DNA from: Corynebacterium macginleyi
GTDB lineage: Bacteria; Actinomycetota; Actinomycetes; Mycobacteriales; Mycobacteriaceae
DNA length: 64,000 bases
NCBI RefSeq assembly: GCF_003688935.1
Contig: NZ_REGE01000001.1
Location: forward strand, 1 to 64,000
Direction: 5' to 3'
Every line of letters starts with the position of its first letter. The stretch's first letter is position 1. Of the stretch, positions 45,715-55,317 are shown piece by piece. Made by a program: the position numbers and the translations under genes. The notes under the pieces are model-generated. The model saw only the letters and a program-made list of their open reading frames with translations. It had not been told where the DNA came from and made no database searches.

Positions 45715-46734
45715 ATGACTTATCACGCGCCACTTTCCGTATTGGATTTTTGCACCATCTATGACGGTGAAACCCCTGCCCAATCCATTAACCGGTCGGT
45801 GGAATTGGCCCAAGAAGCCGAAAAACTGGGGTATTCCCGCATGTGGTACACCGAACACCACAATATGAAATCCATTATGTCCTCTGCGCCTGCCGTCCTC
45901 ATCGCGCACATTGGTGCCAAAACGCAGCGCATACGGTTGGGCTCCGGCGGCGTGATGCTGCCCAACCACTCGCCCTACGTCATCGCCGAGCAATTCGGCA
46001 CCCTCGAGGAGATGTACCCGGATCGCATCGACCTAGGTGTCGGCCGTGCCCCCGGCACGGACATGAATACCTTAGGCCGGGCGCTGCGCCGCGATGGTCA
46101 ATCCGCCGAGCGCTTTCCAGAAGATGTCCAAGAGCTCAAAGCTTATCTGGAGGGCAAGAGCTATATCCCCGGGGTCAGCGCGGTTCCCGGCGCGAATACG
46201 AACGTTCCCATCTATATTCTGGGCTCATCCATGTTCGGTGCTTCGCTAGCGGCAAAACTTGGCCAGCCATACGCCTTTGCTTCCCACTTCGCCCCGCAGC
46301 ACCTCGAGGAGGCTACCACCTACTACCGGGAAAACTTCCAGCCTTCTGAACGGTTTACCAAGCCGTATGTCATCGCCGGAGTAAATGTCACGGCCGCTGA
46401 TACCATGCACGAGGCGGAAGCCGAATACGAGCGCGTGTGCTTCAACCGCGTCAAGGCTTTCGCTGGCCGTGGCAAGTTCTTGACCGATGAGCAGGTAGAG
46501 CAAATCATCGCGTCCTACCAAGGCCAGCAAATCTTGGATATGCTGCGCTACTCTGCGGTCGGCACCACCCAGGAAGTCACCGCATACTTGGAGAAGTTTC
46601 AAGAGCACGCCAAGGCAGATGAGCTCATGATTTCTCTGCAGTCGAGTTCGCACGAGAATGTCATCCAGAATATGCGCGTGTTGGCCAAGGGCTGGCAGCT
46701 CGATTCGGCCAATGTGGCTGGTACCACGCGCTAA
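45715..46734 (+). CDS. LLM-class flavin-dependent oxidoreductase
   Basis: The product is a bacterial-luciferase-like monooxygenase of about 339 residues in the alkanal-monooxygenase-like group. It has LGYSRMWYTEHHNM near 41–54, GSGGVMLPNHSPYVIAEQFG near 76–95, and DLGVGRAPGTD near 107. Which ATG is used is uncertain: 45,715 gives the family-like MTYHAPLSVLDF start; an ATG 15 bases upstream is in frame. Substrate unknown. Confidence 0.85.
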   Translation: MTYHAPLSVLDFCTIYDGETPAQSINRSVELAQEAEKLGYSRMWYTEHHNMKSIMSSAPAVLIAHIGAKTQRIRLGSGGVMLPNHSPYVIAEQFGTLEEMYPDRIDLGVGRAPGTDMNTLGRALRRDGQSAERFPEDVQELKAYLEGKSYIPGVSAVPGANTNVPIYILGSSMFGASLAAKLGQPYAFASHFAPQHLEEATTYYRENFQPSERFTKPYVIAGVNVTAADTMHEAEAEYERVCFNRVKAFAGRGKFLTDEQVEQIIASYQGQQILDMLRYSAVGTTQEVTAYLEKFQEHAKADELMISLQSSSHENVIQNMRVLAKGWQLDSANVAGTTR

Positions 46735-46902
46735 ACCGCACTGTATCCAGCGGTCTAGCGCCGCCGCGCTGACCGCTCAGCGCCCCCCTAATTCGCCCTG
46801 GGAACTGCCGCCGAGATTGCCCTAATTCATGGCAAATGCGTCTCCCCCCGAATGGTTATCAGACATTTATGTGCTTACTAATACACAAGTTATTCTTCAT
46901 CT

Positions 46903-48423
46903 ATGAAAATTTTGCGTGCGCGCTCAGCGCTGGGCTGTATCGCGATGGTGGCAGTGCTGGGCACGGTAACAGCTTGTTCAGCGGGCCATACGGCGGTGGT
47001 AGATACTTCCGGAGACGACGCCGCCCTGACGGTGGCTTCCAGTTCTGGGGCAACCTCGCTAGATTTTACCACCACGGGTGGGGCCGCCGCGCCCTCGGTT
47101 CTCATGGATAACGTCTATGAGACCTTGGTGCGCATCGATGAAGACGGCTCCATTACCCCAGGCTTAGCCAAAGAATGGGACATCAGCAAGGATGCGAAGA
47201 CCTATACTTTTCACCTGCGCGATGACGTCACCTTTTCCAACGGCGACCCTTTCACCGCTCAAACCGCCGCTTTTTCCATTAATTACGTAAAAAATGACTG
47301 GGCCAACGGCATTTCCGCCGCCATGGATCCCGTCGATACCGCCACCGCAGTGGATGACCACACCCTCAAGGTGCGCCTTTCCAAGCCCTCCAATGGCTGG
47401 CTGTGGTCCATGGGCACCACCATCGGCGCGATGATGTCGCCGCACGGAATGGATGATCTCGCAGCCCAACCTATTGGTACCGGACCCTACGAGGTTGCGG
47501 GATTTTCGCCCTCGGAATTCATCTCCTTGCACAAGCGCGATGATTATTGGGGCACGCCGTCTGCACACGATGTCACGGTACGCTACTTCCCCGATGCCAT
47601 TTCCTCGGTCACCGCGCTGCGCTCGGGCGGCGTGGACGTTGTCTGGGGCGTGGGCAACCCCGAAATCCTCGATTCCTTGGATGATTCCATCGACGTCAAC
47701 GTAGGCACCACCAATGGTGAGGTGCTGCTATCAATGAACAATGACCGCGCCCCCTTCGACGATCCACGAGTGCGGCAGGCCGTGGCCTACGCCGTCGACC
47801 GCCAGGCCGCCAATGACATCGTGTGGTCTGGCATGGCCACCGATACCGGCGGCGCGCCCATCCCGCCTACCGACCCTTGGTTTGAGGGCAAGAACTATTA
47901 CGGCTTCAACCCGGATAAAGCCCGCTCGCTACTTGCCGAAGCCGACGCCCAGGGTACCCAGCTCACCGTTACCGTGCCCACGCTTTATTACGCCCAGGCT
48001 ATCTCCGAGCTGCTGTATTCGCAGCTTTCCGATGTCGGCTTCGACGTCACCCTCGAAAGCGCCGAGTTCCCCGCCGTGTGGCTGGGCCAGGTCCACGGTG
48101 CCAAGGACTACCAAATGTCGATTATCTCCCACGTGGAGGCCCGCGATGTGCCAGCGCTTTTTGGCAACCCGGATTACTACCTAAATTACGACTCCGCTCG
48201 CACACGCGAGCTGCTCGATAAGGCCGATACCGCCGCACCTGCAGATTATCCCCGCCTCATGACACAGGCCGTGGACGAGATCATGGCCGATGCGGGGGCA
48301 CTGACCGTGATGAATATGCCGAATGTCGTTTTAACGCGCCACGGCATCAGCGGCTTACACACAGATCAGGTTACCGACGCAATCGTCCTGCGCGATCTCA
48401 CCGACACCCAGGAGGACCAATGA
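46903..48423 (+). CDS. Peptide-type ABC transporter substrate-binding lipoprotein
   Basis: This 506-residue SBP family 5 protein has a signal peptide and lipobox VTAC near 22–25. Motifs: SLDFTTTGGAAAPSVLMDNV, YETLVRIDEDGSITPGLAKE and the family YGFNPDKARSLLAEA segment near 340. It is the solute receptor of the operon and binds oligopeptides, nickel or related ligands; specificity cannot be read. Its stop overlaps the next start (CAATGAGT). Confidence 0.9.
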   Translation: MKILRARSALGCIAMVAVLGTVTACSAGHTAVVDTSGDDAALTVASSSGATSLDFTTTGGAAAPSVLMDNVYETLVRIDEDGSITPGLAKEWDISKDAKTYTFHLRDDVTFSNGDPFTAQTAAFSINYVKNDWANGISAAMDPVDTATAVDDHTLKVRLSKPSNGWLWSMGTTIGAMMSPHGMDDLAAQPIGTGPYEVAGFSPSEFISLHKRDDYWGTPSAHDVTVRYFPDAISSVTALRSGGVDVVWGVGNPEILDSLDDSIDVNVGTTNGEVLLSMNNDRAPFDDPRVRQAVAYAVDRQAANDIVWSGMATDTGGAPIPPTDPWFEGKNYYGFNPDKARSLLAEADAQGTQLTVTVPTLYYAQAISELLYSQLSDVGFDVTLESAEFPAVWLGQVHGAKDYQMSIISHVEARDVPALFGNPDYYLNYDSARTRELLDKADTAAPADYPRLMTQAVDEIMADAGALTVMNMPNVVLTRHGISGLHTDQVTDAIVLRDLTDTQEDQ

Positions 48424-49391
48424 GTACCTCTCGAACAACCGGGCAGGCCATAATCCGGCCGCTGCTGCGCTTTGTGCTCACGCTTTTTCTCGCCTCCCTC
48501 ATTATCTTCGCGCTCATGCGCGCAGTGCCCGGCAACCCGGCGCGCGTCGCGTTGGGGGTCAACGCCACTGAGGACGCCATCGCTAAGCTCAGTGCAGGAC
48601 TCGGCCTTGACCGACCGCTGCTCGCACAGTACGGCGATTGGATGAGGGGCCTTGCCACTGGCGATTTTGGCAAGTCGCTGTCCTCGCAGCAGGATATCAC
48701 CCCGCTCGTTGTTGACCGCTTGCAGGTCACGCTCATCCTCATCGGCCTGGCCATGGCCTTGGCGCTGGCCTGCGCGATTCCCATCGGCATGTGGCTGGCG
48801 CATAACCGCAATTCGCGGGTTGCCGGCTTAGTATCTGCGGGAACGCAATTGGGCATCGCCGTGCCAAGCTTTTTGGTAGGCATCATCTTGGTGGCTATCT
48901 TTGCCGTCCACCTGGGCTGGCTTCCGGCCAATGGCTGGGTGCCACCCAACCGCGGCGTGGGTGATTTCCTCCGCCACCTGATCCTGCCGGTCATCGCCTT
49001 GGCCCTGGTCCAAGGCGCCATGCTCACGCGCTATATGCGCTCCTCAATGCTCGATGTTATGGACCAAGACTATATCCGCACCGCGCGCGCCCTGGGTGAT
49101 TCCCCACGGGAGGCGCTGCGCCGCCACGGGCTACGCAATGCCGCCCTGCCGGTACTGACGGTTTCTGGCCTGCAATTGACCTCAATGGTGGTAGGCGCCG
49201 TGGTCATTGAATCCGTCTTCGTTATCCCCGGCGTGGGTTCCATGCTGCTTGATGCGGTCTCCGTGCGCGATCTGACCACGGTGCAGACCCTCGTTATGCT
49301 GCTGGTTACCTTTGCGCTGGCAGTCAACATGCTCACCGATGTCGCCTACCGCCTCATCGATCCTCGAATCAAAGCAGGTGACGCGCGATGA
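48420..49391 (+). CDS. ABC transporter permease (DppB/OppB type)
   Basis: The 323-residue permease has six spans and the EAA-type loop (DYIRTARALGDSPREALRRH near 218–237) that contacts the ATPase, preceded by a long periplasmic segment. It overlaps both neighbours by four bases, so the whole operon is translationally coupled. Confidence 0.92.
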   Translation: MSTSRTTGQAIIRPLLRFVLTLFLASLIIFALMRAVPGNPARVALGVNATEDAIAKLSAGLGLDRPLLAQYGDWMRGLATGDFGKSLSSQQDITPLVVDRLQVTLILIGLAMALALACAIPIGMWLAHNRNSRVAGLVSAGTQLGIAVPSFLVGIILVAIFAVHLGWLPANGWVPPNRGVGDFLRHLILPVIALALVQGAMLTRYMRSSMLDVMDQDYIRTARALGDSPREALRRHGLRNAALPVLTVSGLQLTSMVVGAVVIESVFVIPGVGSMLLDAVSVRDLTTVQTLVMLLVTFALAVNMLTDVAYRLIDPRIKAGDAR

Positions 49392-50209
49392 ACATGCGTT
49401 TTTCTGGTTGGCTCGGTGCCGCACTCGTCGGCGCGGTCGTAGTAATTGCTCTTGTAGCGCTGGTATGGACTCCGTACGATCCCACCCTGGCGCAGCCGGG
49501 GAGCCGGCTATCCGGCCCCACCGCAGATCACCTCCTGGGCACAGATCGCTTCGGCCGCGATACCGCCTCGCGCCTCATGGCGGGCGCGAAAATCACGGTC
49601 TTCGTAGGGCTTATCGCCGTCGGCATCTCAGGTCTAATCGGCATCCCGCTTGGCATTATGGCCGGAATGCGCCGCGGCACCTGGGTAGAAACGCTGGTCA
49701 TGCGCGGCGCCGACGTGATAATCGCCTTCCCAGCTCTCTTGCTCGCCATTATTGCCGGCGCTGTCTGGGGCCCATCGACCCTGACGGCCATGATTGCCAT
49801 CGGTATCTCCGGCATCCCGTACTTCGCCCGGGTAGCGCGTTCTGGGACGCTGCAGGTGGTCACGCAGGACTATATCGCCTCCGCCCGCATCTCCGCCGTG
49901 CCGGGATGGAAAGTTGCGGTGCGCCACGTGCTGCCGAATATCGCGGGGCTCATCATCGTCCAGGCCTCGGTGTATTTTGCCCTCGCCATCCTCGCGGAGG
50001 CGGGCCTGTCCTATCTCGGTTTGGGCACGCCTCCCCCGGCTGCCTCGTGGGGCCGCATGCTGCAGGATTCCCAATCGCTGCTGAGCACCGACCCCCTCCA
50101 GGCCCTCTGGCCAGGACTTGCCATCGTCGCCACGGTCTTGGGCTTTAACTTGCTTGGTGATGCCCTCCGTGACGCCCTCGACCCCCGCATGAAAGGAGCC
50201 ACGCGATGA
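49388..50209 (+). CDS. ABC transporter permease (DppC/OppC type)
   Basis: This is the 273-residue second permease with six spans, the start-region LLGTDRFGRDTASRLMAGAK near 50 and the EAA loop (DYIASARISAVPGWKVAVRH near 161–180). It has 4-base overlaps on both sides. Confidence 0.92.
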   Translation: MNMRFSGWLGAALVGAVVVIALVALVWTPYDPTLAQPGSRLSGPTADHLLGTDRFGRDTASRLMAGAKITVFVGLIAVGISGLIGIPLGIMAGMRRGTWVETLVMRGADVIIAFPALLLAIIAGAVWGPSTLTAMIAIGISGIPYFARVARSGTLQVVTQDYIASARISAVPGWKVAVRHVLPNIAGLIIVQASVYFALAILAEAGLSYLGLGTPPPAASWGRMLQDSQSLLSTDPLQALWPGLAIVATVLGFNLLGDALRDALDPRMKGATR

Positions 50210-51654
50210 GCCTGTTAAGCGTGCGCGATCTCAGCCTCAGCGCCTCCGAATCTTCCCTCGTGGGCCCGCTTAGCTTCGAGCTCAAGGCGGGCGAAAAACT
50301 CGGCATCATCGGCGAATCCGGCTCTGGTAAATCACTGACCGCGCTCTCCATTATCGGGCTACTACCCTCGGGCATTGCCGCCGCCGGCGAGATCACGGTA
50401 GCTGATCACCAGATCGTTGGCGCGCGCGATGCCGCCATCCGCCCGCTACGGGGGAAGACCATGTCCATGGTCTTCCAAGAACCCATGAGCGCGCTGGATC
50501 CTTTGATGCGCATTAGCGCCCAGCTTACCCACGCCGGCGCGCGCGATATCGTCGCAGCCTTAGAAGAGGTCGACCTCGACGCCGATCTCGCTTCCCGCTT
50601 CCCACACCAGCTGTCTGGCGGGCAGCGACAACGCGTACTCTTAGCCATGGCCATGGCGGGAAGCCCCGACGTTCTCATTTGCGACGAGCCCACCACCGCC
50701 CTCGATGCCACCACGCAAGACGGGGTCCTTCGCGCCATCGAGCGCGTGACTAAACAACATGGCACCGCGCTGCTTTTTATCTCCCACGATCTCAACGTCA
50801 TTCAGCGCATGTGCCCGCGTGTGTTAGTCATGCGCGATGGCCACATCGTCGAGGAAGGCCTCACCGCACGCGTGCTTATGCAGCCACGCCACGCTTATAC
50901 CCGAAAACTGGTTTCGGCCTCGCAGCCGCCGAACTTTGCCCTCACCCCGGCGAGTGGGGAAAAGGACATGGTGTTACTAGAGGGCATCAGCAAGCAGCAT
51001 GGCTCCCAGGTCGCGCTAACGGGGATCGATCTCCGCGTGCGCCGCGGCGAGCGGCTCGGTATCGTCGGCGGCTCCGGTTCTGGCAAGACCAGCCTGCTCA
51101 AAATTGTAGCGGGACTAGATGCACCAACCTCCGGAACTAGCGTCGTGGACGGGCGCGTGCAAATGGTCTTCCAAGACCCGCAGGGCTCGCTAAACCCGCG
51201 GCTCAAGATTTGGAAATCTATTGCCGAGGCCATGCCCGGGCGCCCGTCCAAGACCGAGCAGCGTAAGCGCGCCGCAGCAGCATTAGGAGAGGTAGGCATT
51301 CCCGGCACTGCGCTCGACCGCTATCCCCACGAGTTTTCCGGCGGGCAGCGCCAACGTATCTCCATCGCCCGCGCGCTGTGCGGCGAACCGGACATCCTGC
51401 TTGCCGATGAAGCCGTCTCCGCCCTCGACATGTCAGTGCAGGCCCAGGTACTGGAATTGCTAGCCCGTCTTATCGAGGACCGCGGGCTGACTCTGCTGTT
51501 TGTCACCCACAATCTTGCCGTAGTGCACGGGCTCTGCGATAGGGTCGCCGTACTCAACCGCGGCGAGCTGGTCGAACACGGCCCCACCGAGCGCGTGTGG
51601 TCCGCACCCACGAGCAACTACACCCGCAAGCTTATCGCCGCCGCAGGGCAATAG
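50206..51654 (+). CDS. ABC transporter double ATPase (OppD–OppF fusion)
   Basis: A single 482-residue protein carries two nucleotide-binding domains. First: Walker A GESGSGKSLT near 38, signature LSGGQRQRVLLAMAM near 142, Walker B LICDEPTTALD. Second: Walker A GGSGSGKTSL near 287, signature FSGGQRQRISIARAL near 380, Walker B LLADEAVSALD. The usual two genes oppD and oppF are thus fused. The start overlaps the upstream permease by four bases and completes the operon. Confidence 0.93.
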   Translation: MSLLSVRDLSLSASESSLVGPLSFELKAGEKLGIIGESGSGKSLTALSIIGLLPSGIAAAGEITVADHQIVGARDAAIRPLRGKTMSMVFQEPMSALDPLMRISAQLTHAGARDIVAALEEVDLDADLASRFPHQLSGGQRQRVLLAMAMAGSPDVLICDEPTTALDATTQDGVLRAIERVTKQHGTALLFISHDLNVIQRMCPRVLVMRDGHIVEEGLTARVLMQPRHAYTRKLVSASQPPNFALTPASGEKDMVLLEGISKQHGSQVALTGIDLRVRRGERLGIVGGSGSGKTSLLKIVAGLDAPTSGTSVVDGRVQMVFQDPQGSLNPRLKIWKSIAEAMPGRPSKTEQRKRAAAALGEVGIPGTALDRYPHEFSGGQRQRISIARALCGEPDILLADEAVSALDMSVQAQVLELLARLIEDRGLTLLFVTHNLAVVHGLCDRVAVLNRGELVEHGPTERVWSAPTSNYTRKLIAAAGQ

Positions 51655-51750
51655 AGCGGCCCGGGCGATTTTTACTGCGGCACAGGTTGGGTGCGGTATA
51701 TATTTTTTGGCGCAAGGAGTCTGGCGGGCTCGTGAGCACCCTATCCCGCG

Positions 51751-52332
51751 ATGACCGAGTACGAACCGGTTGCTGACCGATTGTCATATCATCTCCGTGC
51801 GGTGGCCCACTGTCCGCGCGTGGCCTTAGCGCTGCGTGCATCCCCGGCGCTGCTGCTTCCTGGTGCCTTCGCCCTGCTCGGGCTACTTGTTTATCGATAC
51901 CCCAAAGAGGTCCTTGCCAACCGCCGGGATCAGCAGTGCGAGCTGATTTCTAAGCGTCACGCCACCCAGTCCCTGGCTGCCGGTGCCCCCGCCACCGCCC
52001 GCGAATTCTGCCAGCGGCACATCGCCATCCAGCACGCAGGCTACTTCTGTCCGACTATTGCTCTACACACCCGTTCCGGAAAGCAAGCAGGGTTGAATTA
52101 TTGCTGCACGCCGGCGGCATCACGCATGGTCTTGGTCTGCGCGGAAGGGTACTCGTTTTCGGTGGCCAAGCGCTCGAAAGCCACGGCTGCCAGCGCGGCC
52201 GCCTGCATGCCAAGCACCGAGTCATCGAAACGCATCATCGGCGAGTGGTTCCACTCGCGCTGGTTTTCGGGTGTCGAAGGGTTGGCGGTGCCCATCCACA
52301 TAAACGTGCCCGGCACTTGGGAGAGGACATAG
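51751..52332 (+). CDS. Doubtful ORF; N-terminal part may encode a membrane protein
   Basis: From the ATG 51,751 the first ~100 codons show GC-rich third positions like real genes here and encode a hydrophobic segment (ALRASPALLLPGAFALLGLL) and a charged stretch (YPKEVLANRRDQQCE). After about 52,050 the composition drops and the frame runs 235 bp antisense inside the M20 hydrolase gene (52,098 on), which argues against that part being coding. It may be a short or decayed gene whose true end is unclear. A -10-like TATATATT lies near 51,697. Confidence 0.35.
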   Translation: MTEYEPVADRLSYHLRAVAHCPRVALALRASPALLLPGAFALLGLLVYRYPKEVLANRRDQQCELISKRHATQSLAAGAPATAREFCQRHIAIQHAGYFCPTIALHTRSGKQAGLNYCCTPAASRMVLVCAEGYSFSVAKRSKATAASAAACMPSTESSKRIIGEWFHSRWFSGVEGLAVPIHINVPGTWERT

Positions 52333-53474
52333 CCGAAATCCTCAGAGGCCATCATCGGGGCCTCGAAGGGCTGCACATTTTCCGCGCCAAACATTTGCCC
52401 CCACAGTGTGGCTGCGAATTGATTCTCCCGCGGATTCGTTTTCGTCGTCGGGTACAACACCTCGAAATCTACTTGCGCGGTACACCTGTGCGAGGCAGCC
52501 ACCGAGCTGGAGACCTCGGTGATCATTTGGCGGACAGCGTCGATCTTTTCATCGCGAAGCACGCGCACCGTCGCCCCCAGAGCCGCGCGATCTGGAATGG
52601 CGTTATAGGCACCATTGCCCGCCCACAGGTTGGTCACGGTAATCACAATGGGTTCTAGCGCATCGAAGCGGCGGGTTAGTGCTGTCTGCAGCGACATCTG
52701 GATTTCCGCGAGCGCCGCGACGGGGTCAATAGCATCATGCGGGCGCGACCCGTGCCCGCCCTTTCCCAGCACCGTAATAGTCAGGTTGGACGAGCTAGCC
52801 ATCATCGGACCGGGGACATAGTGGAACGTGCCCCGGTCCTGCGGGCCCACGTGCAGACCATAGGCGGCGATCGGGCGCCGGCCGGCGGCATCGAGCACGC
52901 CTTCCTCGATCATCGGCTGCGCACCACCCGGGCCTTCCTCGCCGGGCTGGAACATAAAGGTGATATCGCCATGCAGCTCCTCGCGGTGCTCGCTCAGCAT
53001 ACGCGCCGCCCCAATTAGCCCCGCTGTATGTAGGTCATGGCCGCAGGCGTGCATGTACTCATTGATCGATGCAAAGGGGCTGCCGGTCTGCTCGTGTACC
53101 TCCAGCGCATCCATGTCTGCGCGCAGCAGCACCGATACCGGCCGCTCGCCGCGCTTGCCGCCGCGCAGCACCGCCACCACGGAACTAAGATCCTGCCCTA
53201 CATGGATCTCGAGCGGCAGGCCTTCAAGCGCCTCAAGGACCTTTTTTTGGGTGCGCGGCAGATGCAGCCCAATTTCCGGGTGGCGGTGTAAATCGCGCCG
53301 AATATTTTGCAGATCCTCCACCATGGATTCGCCCATATCCTGAAAAATCTCCGTGGCCAGCTGCGTGCCGATGCGCGCCCGAGTCACCGGTAGCGGCGGC
53401 AACTTCTGTGCTTGCCGCAGGCCGGACTTACGGCCGGGGTGGTGAGGGCGGACGCTTTTCGTGGGATCGGTCAT
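52098..53474 (-). CDS. M20 family amidohydrolase (hippurate/N-acyl-amino-acid type)
   Basis: The metallopeptidase-like hydrolase is about 458 residues. Its N-terminal helical start ends in DLHRHPEIGLHLPRTQKKV near 58–76; metal-site motifs are HACGHDLHTAGLIGA near 144, PGEEGPGGA near 178, and a C-terminal MASEDFGYVLSQVPG with the conserved Glu/Asp pair. The start ATG 53,474 has GGAG six bases upstream; an in-frame ATG 33 bases further out lacks one. The substrate (acyl or indole-acetyl amino acid, hippurate) is unknown. Confidence 0.9.
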   Translation of the reverse strand: MTDPTKSVRPHHPGRKSGLRQAQKLPPLPVTRARIGTQLATEIFQDMGESMVEDLQNIRRDLHRHPEIGLHLPRTQKKVLEALEGLPLEIHVGQDLSSVVAVLRGGKRGERPVSVLLRADMDALEVHEQTGSPFASINEYMHACGHDLHTAGLIGAARMLSEHREELHGDITFMFQPGEEGPGGAQPMIEEGVLDAAGRRPIAAYGLHVGPQDRGTFHYVPGPMMASSSNLTITVLGKGGHGSRPHDAIDPVAALAEIQMSLQTALTRRFDALEPIVITVTNLWAGNGAYNAIPDRAALGATVRVLRDEKIDAVRQMITEVSSSVAASHRCTAQVDFEVLYPTTKTNPRENQFAATLWGQMFGAENVQPFEAPMMASEDFGYVLSQVPGTFMWMGTANPSTPENQREWNHSPMMRFDDSVLGMQAAALAAVAFERLATENEYPSAQTKTMRDAAGVQQ

Positions 53475-53630
53475 GTGGGCTCCTTTACTCGCTGTCCTAT
53501 TCGACAATACCGCAGGTTATCCACAGGGTGAATGGAGGTGCCGTGCCAAATGTGACGCGTGAGGCGAGTTATCCACAGGCCGGGGTAAGCGGGCTTTTGC
53601 AAGGATGGACGGTGGCTTAACCTCGCGAGC

Positions 53631-54620
53631 ATGACCCGCTTGCAAGACTACGCTCGCCAATTAACCTCGCCGATGGAGCTTCTCGGCGAGGTCTTTGGCC
53701 TTGCTGAAGCGGACCTGCAACGGCTCGGTATTTCCCGGCAGGAATCGCGCGAATTACTGCTGCTTGCCACTGCCTACTTCGGACCGACATCCTTCACCCG
53801 ACGCCAGCGCACATGCCGGGAGACCAAGCACTGCTTAACCACGCTCAAGCTGATTGAAAAATACGTCTCCCGCACAAGGACTCAGCGGGATGCTTGGGCG
53901 CTGCGGGCAGAGTTGTGTGTGACGTCGCGGGACATCGACACGCTAGCGCGCACTCGACTCAAGGAGATGTATCCTCCCCACCAACCTCAGCGCGGGGTGC
54001 GCGTGACCCGACGCAAAGGTGGGCCGTCCACGCTGTCTATTACCGGCGATTCCGATTTCATCGCCGACCTGCACTCCACCATTGGGGAGGACTCCCCGCT
54101 CGAGGCCGTAGAGCGCATCTTCTTCCGTGATGGCGCCACCCGCCCAGTGGCACGCACCAATATTGTGATCCACCTTGATGAGCTGGATAAAATCTTAAAA
54201 GGCGGCGGCGAAGAGGTGACGCTACAGATGACCAATGGTGCCGAAATTTCCGGGGCCAAGTTGGTGGAGAAAAAGCTTGCCGAGGTAGGCCTAATCACCC
54301 TCATTCACCCCTTCGAGGGCCCAGTCAACCTCTATAGGACCTCGCGATTCGCCTCCGAAAAGCAGCGGCTAATGGCCGCCGCCGAAAACCCCTCCTGCCC
54401 ATGGGCAGAATGCAATTATCCCGCCGACAAATGCCAGGTTCACCATCTCCAAGCGTGGAAGCACGGCGGCGAGACGAATATCGACAACCTGACCATTGCT
54501 TGCCCCTATCACAACGGCGTCAACGACGATGACCCGCACGCCCCACCGGTTCGCGGCCGCCTTCATCGCAATCACGGCCGCATTGAATGGCTGCCTCCCT
54601 GGGCCTCGCCACCCGGCTAG
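53631..54620 (+). CDS. HNH endonuclease, DUF222-like
   Basis: This 329-residue actinobacterial HNH protein has a long helical N-terminus (about 1–120, DUF222-like). Near the C-terminus sits the HNH fold with zinc Cys pairs: CPWAECNYPADKCQVHHLQA and WKHGGETNIDNLTIACPYHN at about 261–300, with the catalytic His pair and Asn visible. Related proteins (13E12-repeat type) are numerous in actinobacteria, often as selfish or recombination-associated elements. It stands alone between the M20 gene and a gene-poor stretch. Confidence 0.85.
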   Translation: MTRLQDYARQLTSPMELLGEVFGLAEADLQRLGISRQESRELLLLATAYFGPTSFTRRQRTCRETKHCLTTLKLIEKYVSRTRTQRDAWALRAELCVTSRDIDTLARTRLKEMYPPHQPQRGVRVTRRKGGPSTLSITGDSDFIADLHSTIGEDSPLEAVERIFFRDGATRPVARTNIVIHLDELDKILKGGGEEVTLQMTNGAEISGAKLVEKKLAEVGLITLIHPFEGPVNLYRTSRFASEKQRLMAAAENPSCPWAECNYPADKCQVHHLQAWKHGGETNIDNLTIACPYHNGVNDDDPHAPPVRGRLHRNHGRIEWLPPWASPPG

Positions 54621-54715
54621 GTGACCGCCTTGGACGTTCTACCGGGCGGAGTTCTGCGTTTCCTTAGAAAGCACAGATCCGCCAACCGTCGCACTGGTAA
54701 TTGCCACCGCCATTA

Positions 54716-54738
54716 GCAACCGCTGGTCCAGCGGTTGC
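54716..54738. repeat. Perfect 11-bp palindrome in a gene-poor stretch
   Basis: GCAACCGCTGG and CCAGCGGTTGC flank a single T. The stem has almost no loop, so it is better explained as a dimeric protein-binding site than as an RNA terminator. The whole stretch 54,621–55,317 otherwise holds no convincing intact gene. Confidence 0.6.
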
Positions 54739-54892
54739 CGCTTTGGCAAGCCATAAGCCTTGCACGCTGTAACCACTGTAATAACTGTGTGCCTGCAGTG
54801 CGCTGTGGCGTGCTTACCCCGCTGGAGCATGGTCAGGCCACGATCTTGGTGTGGTGATAGAAGCACAATGCGCGTTCGCGATTAACCCGAGG

Positions 54893-55069
54893 TTAGCTAG
54901 ACGGTGTCATGTCCATAGGGTTGTTGAACACGGAGTTCGGTGGCTTCTTAGGCTTCGGGGAAGCTGCGTCGAAATAATCGAATTCATCGGCATCTTCGAT
55001 ACCCGGGACCAAGAAGGTTGTGACAGCAAATGCGGGTCACAGTACCACTGCGCGAGAGCGAGGCTTCAT
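54893..55069 (-). pseudogene. Small gene interrupted by an in-frame TGA
   Basis: On the minus strand an ATG at 55,067–55,069, preceded by GGTGGA at about nine bases, opens MKPRSRAVVL, meets TGA, and then continues in the same frame as PAFAVTTFLVPGIEDADEFD and YFDAASPKPKKPPNSV to TAA at 54,893. The look is that of a short membrane or secreted protein with a basic start, hydrophobic core and acidic/Pro-rich tail, in which TGA replaced a sense codon (for example TGG or CGA). The 700-bp stretch around it contains nothing else I can support. Confidence 0.35.
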
Positions 55070-55317
55070 CTTATTTTCCACCGCAAGTTAAACGTGAGAA
55101 AACCGGGAGGAAGTAGCTCTGGCTCGCCGAAGAACCATCGGTAGCTTTCGAATCGAAAATTAACGCCACGTCCCCGCAGTCCGCACGTACTCCAAAAGGA
55201 CATTCCCGGCCCCTGGAATGCCCTAAAGGTGCAGATGAACCGAGCTCTTGGGCAGCGGCCGCCGCACAAGCTGTTGACTAACAAGTTAAAGTGCTATTGC
55301 ACTGCGCTTGCCAGGAC

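Noticed and set aside
51632..51841. Minus-strand ORF across the end of the Opp operon
   Set aside because: Overlaps the double ATPase tail and the promoter region of the next ORF; composition not gene-like.
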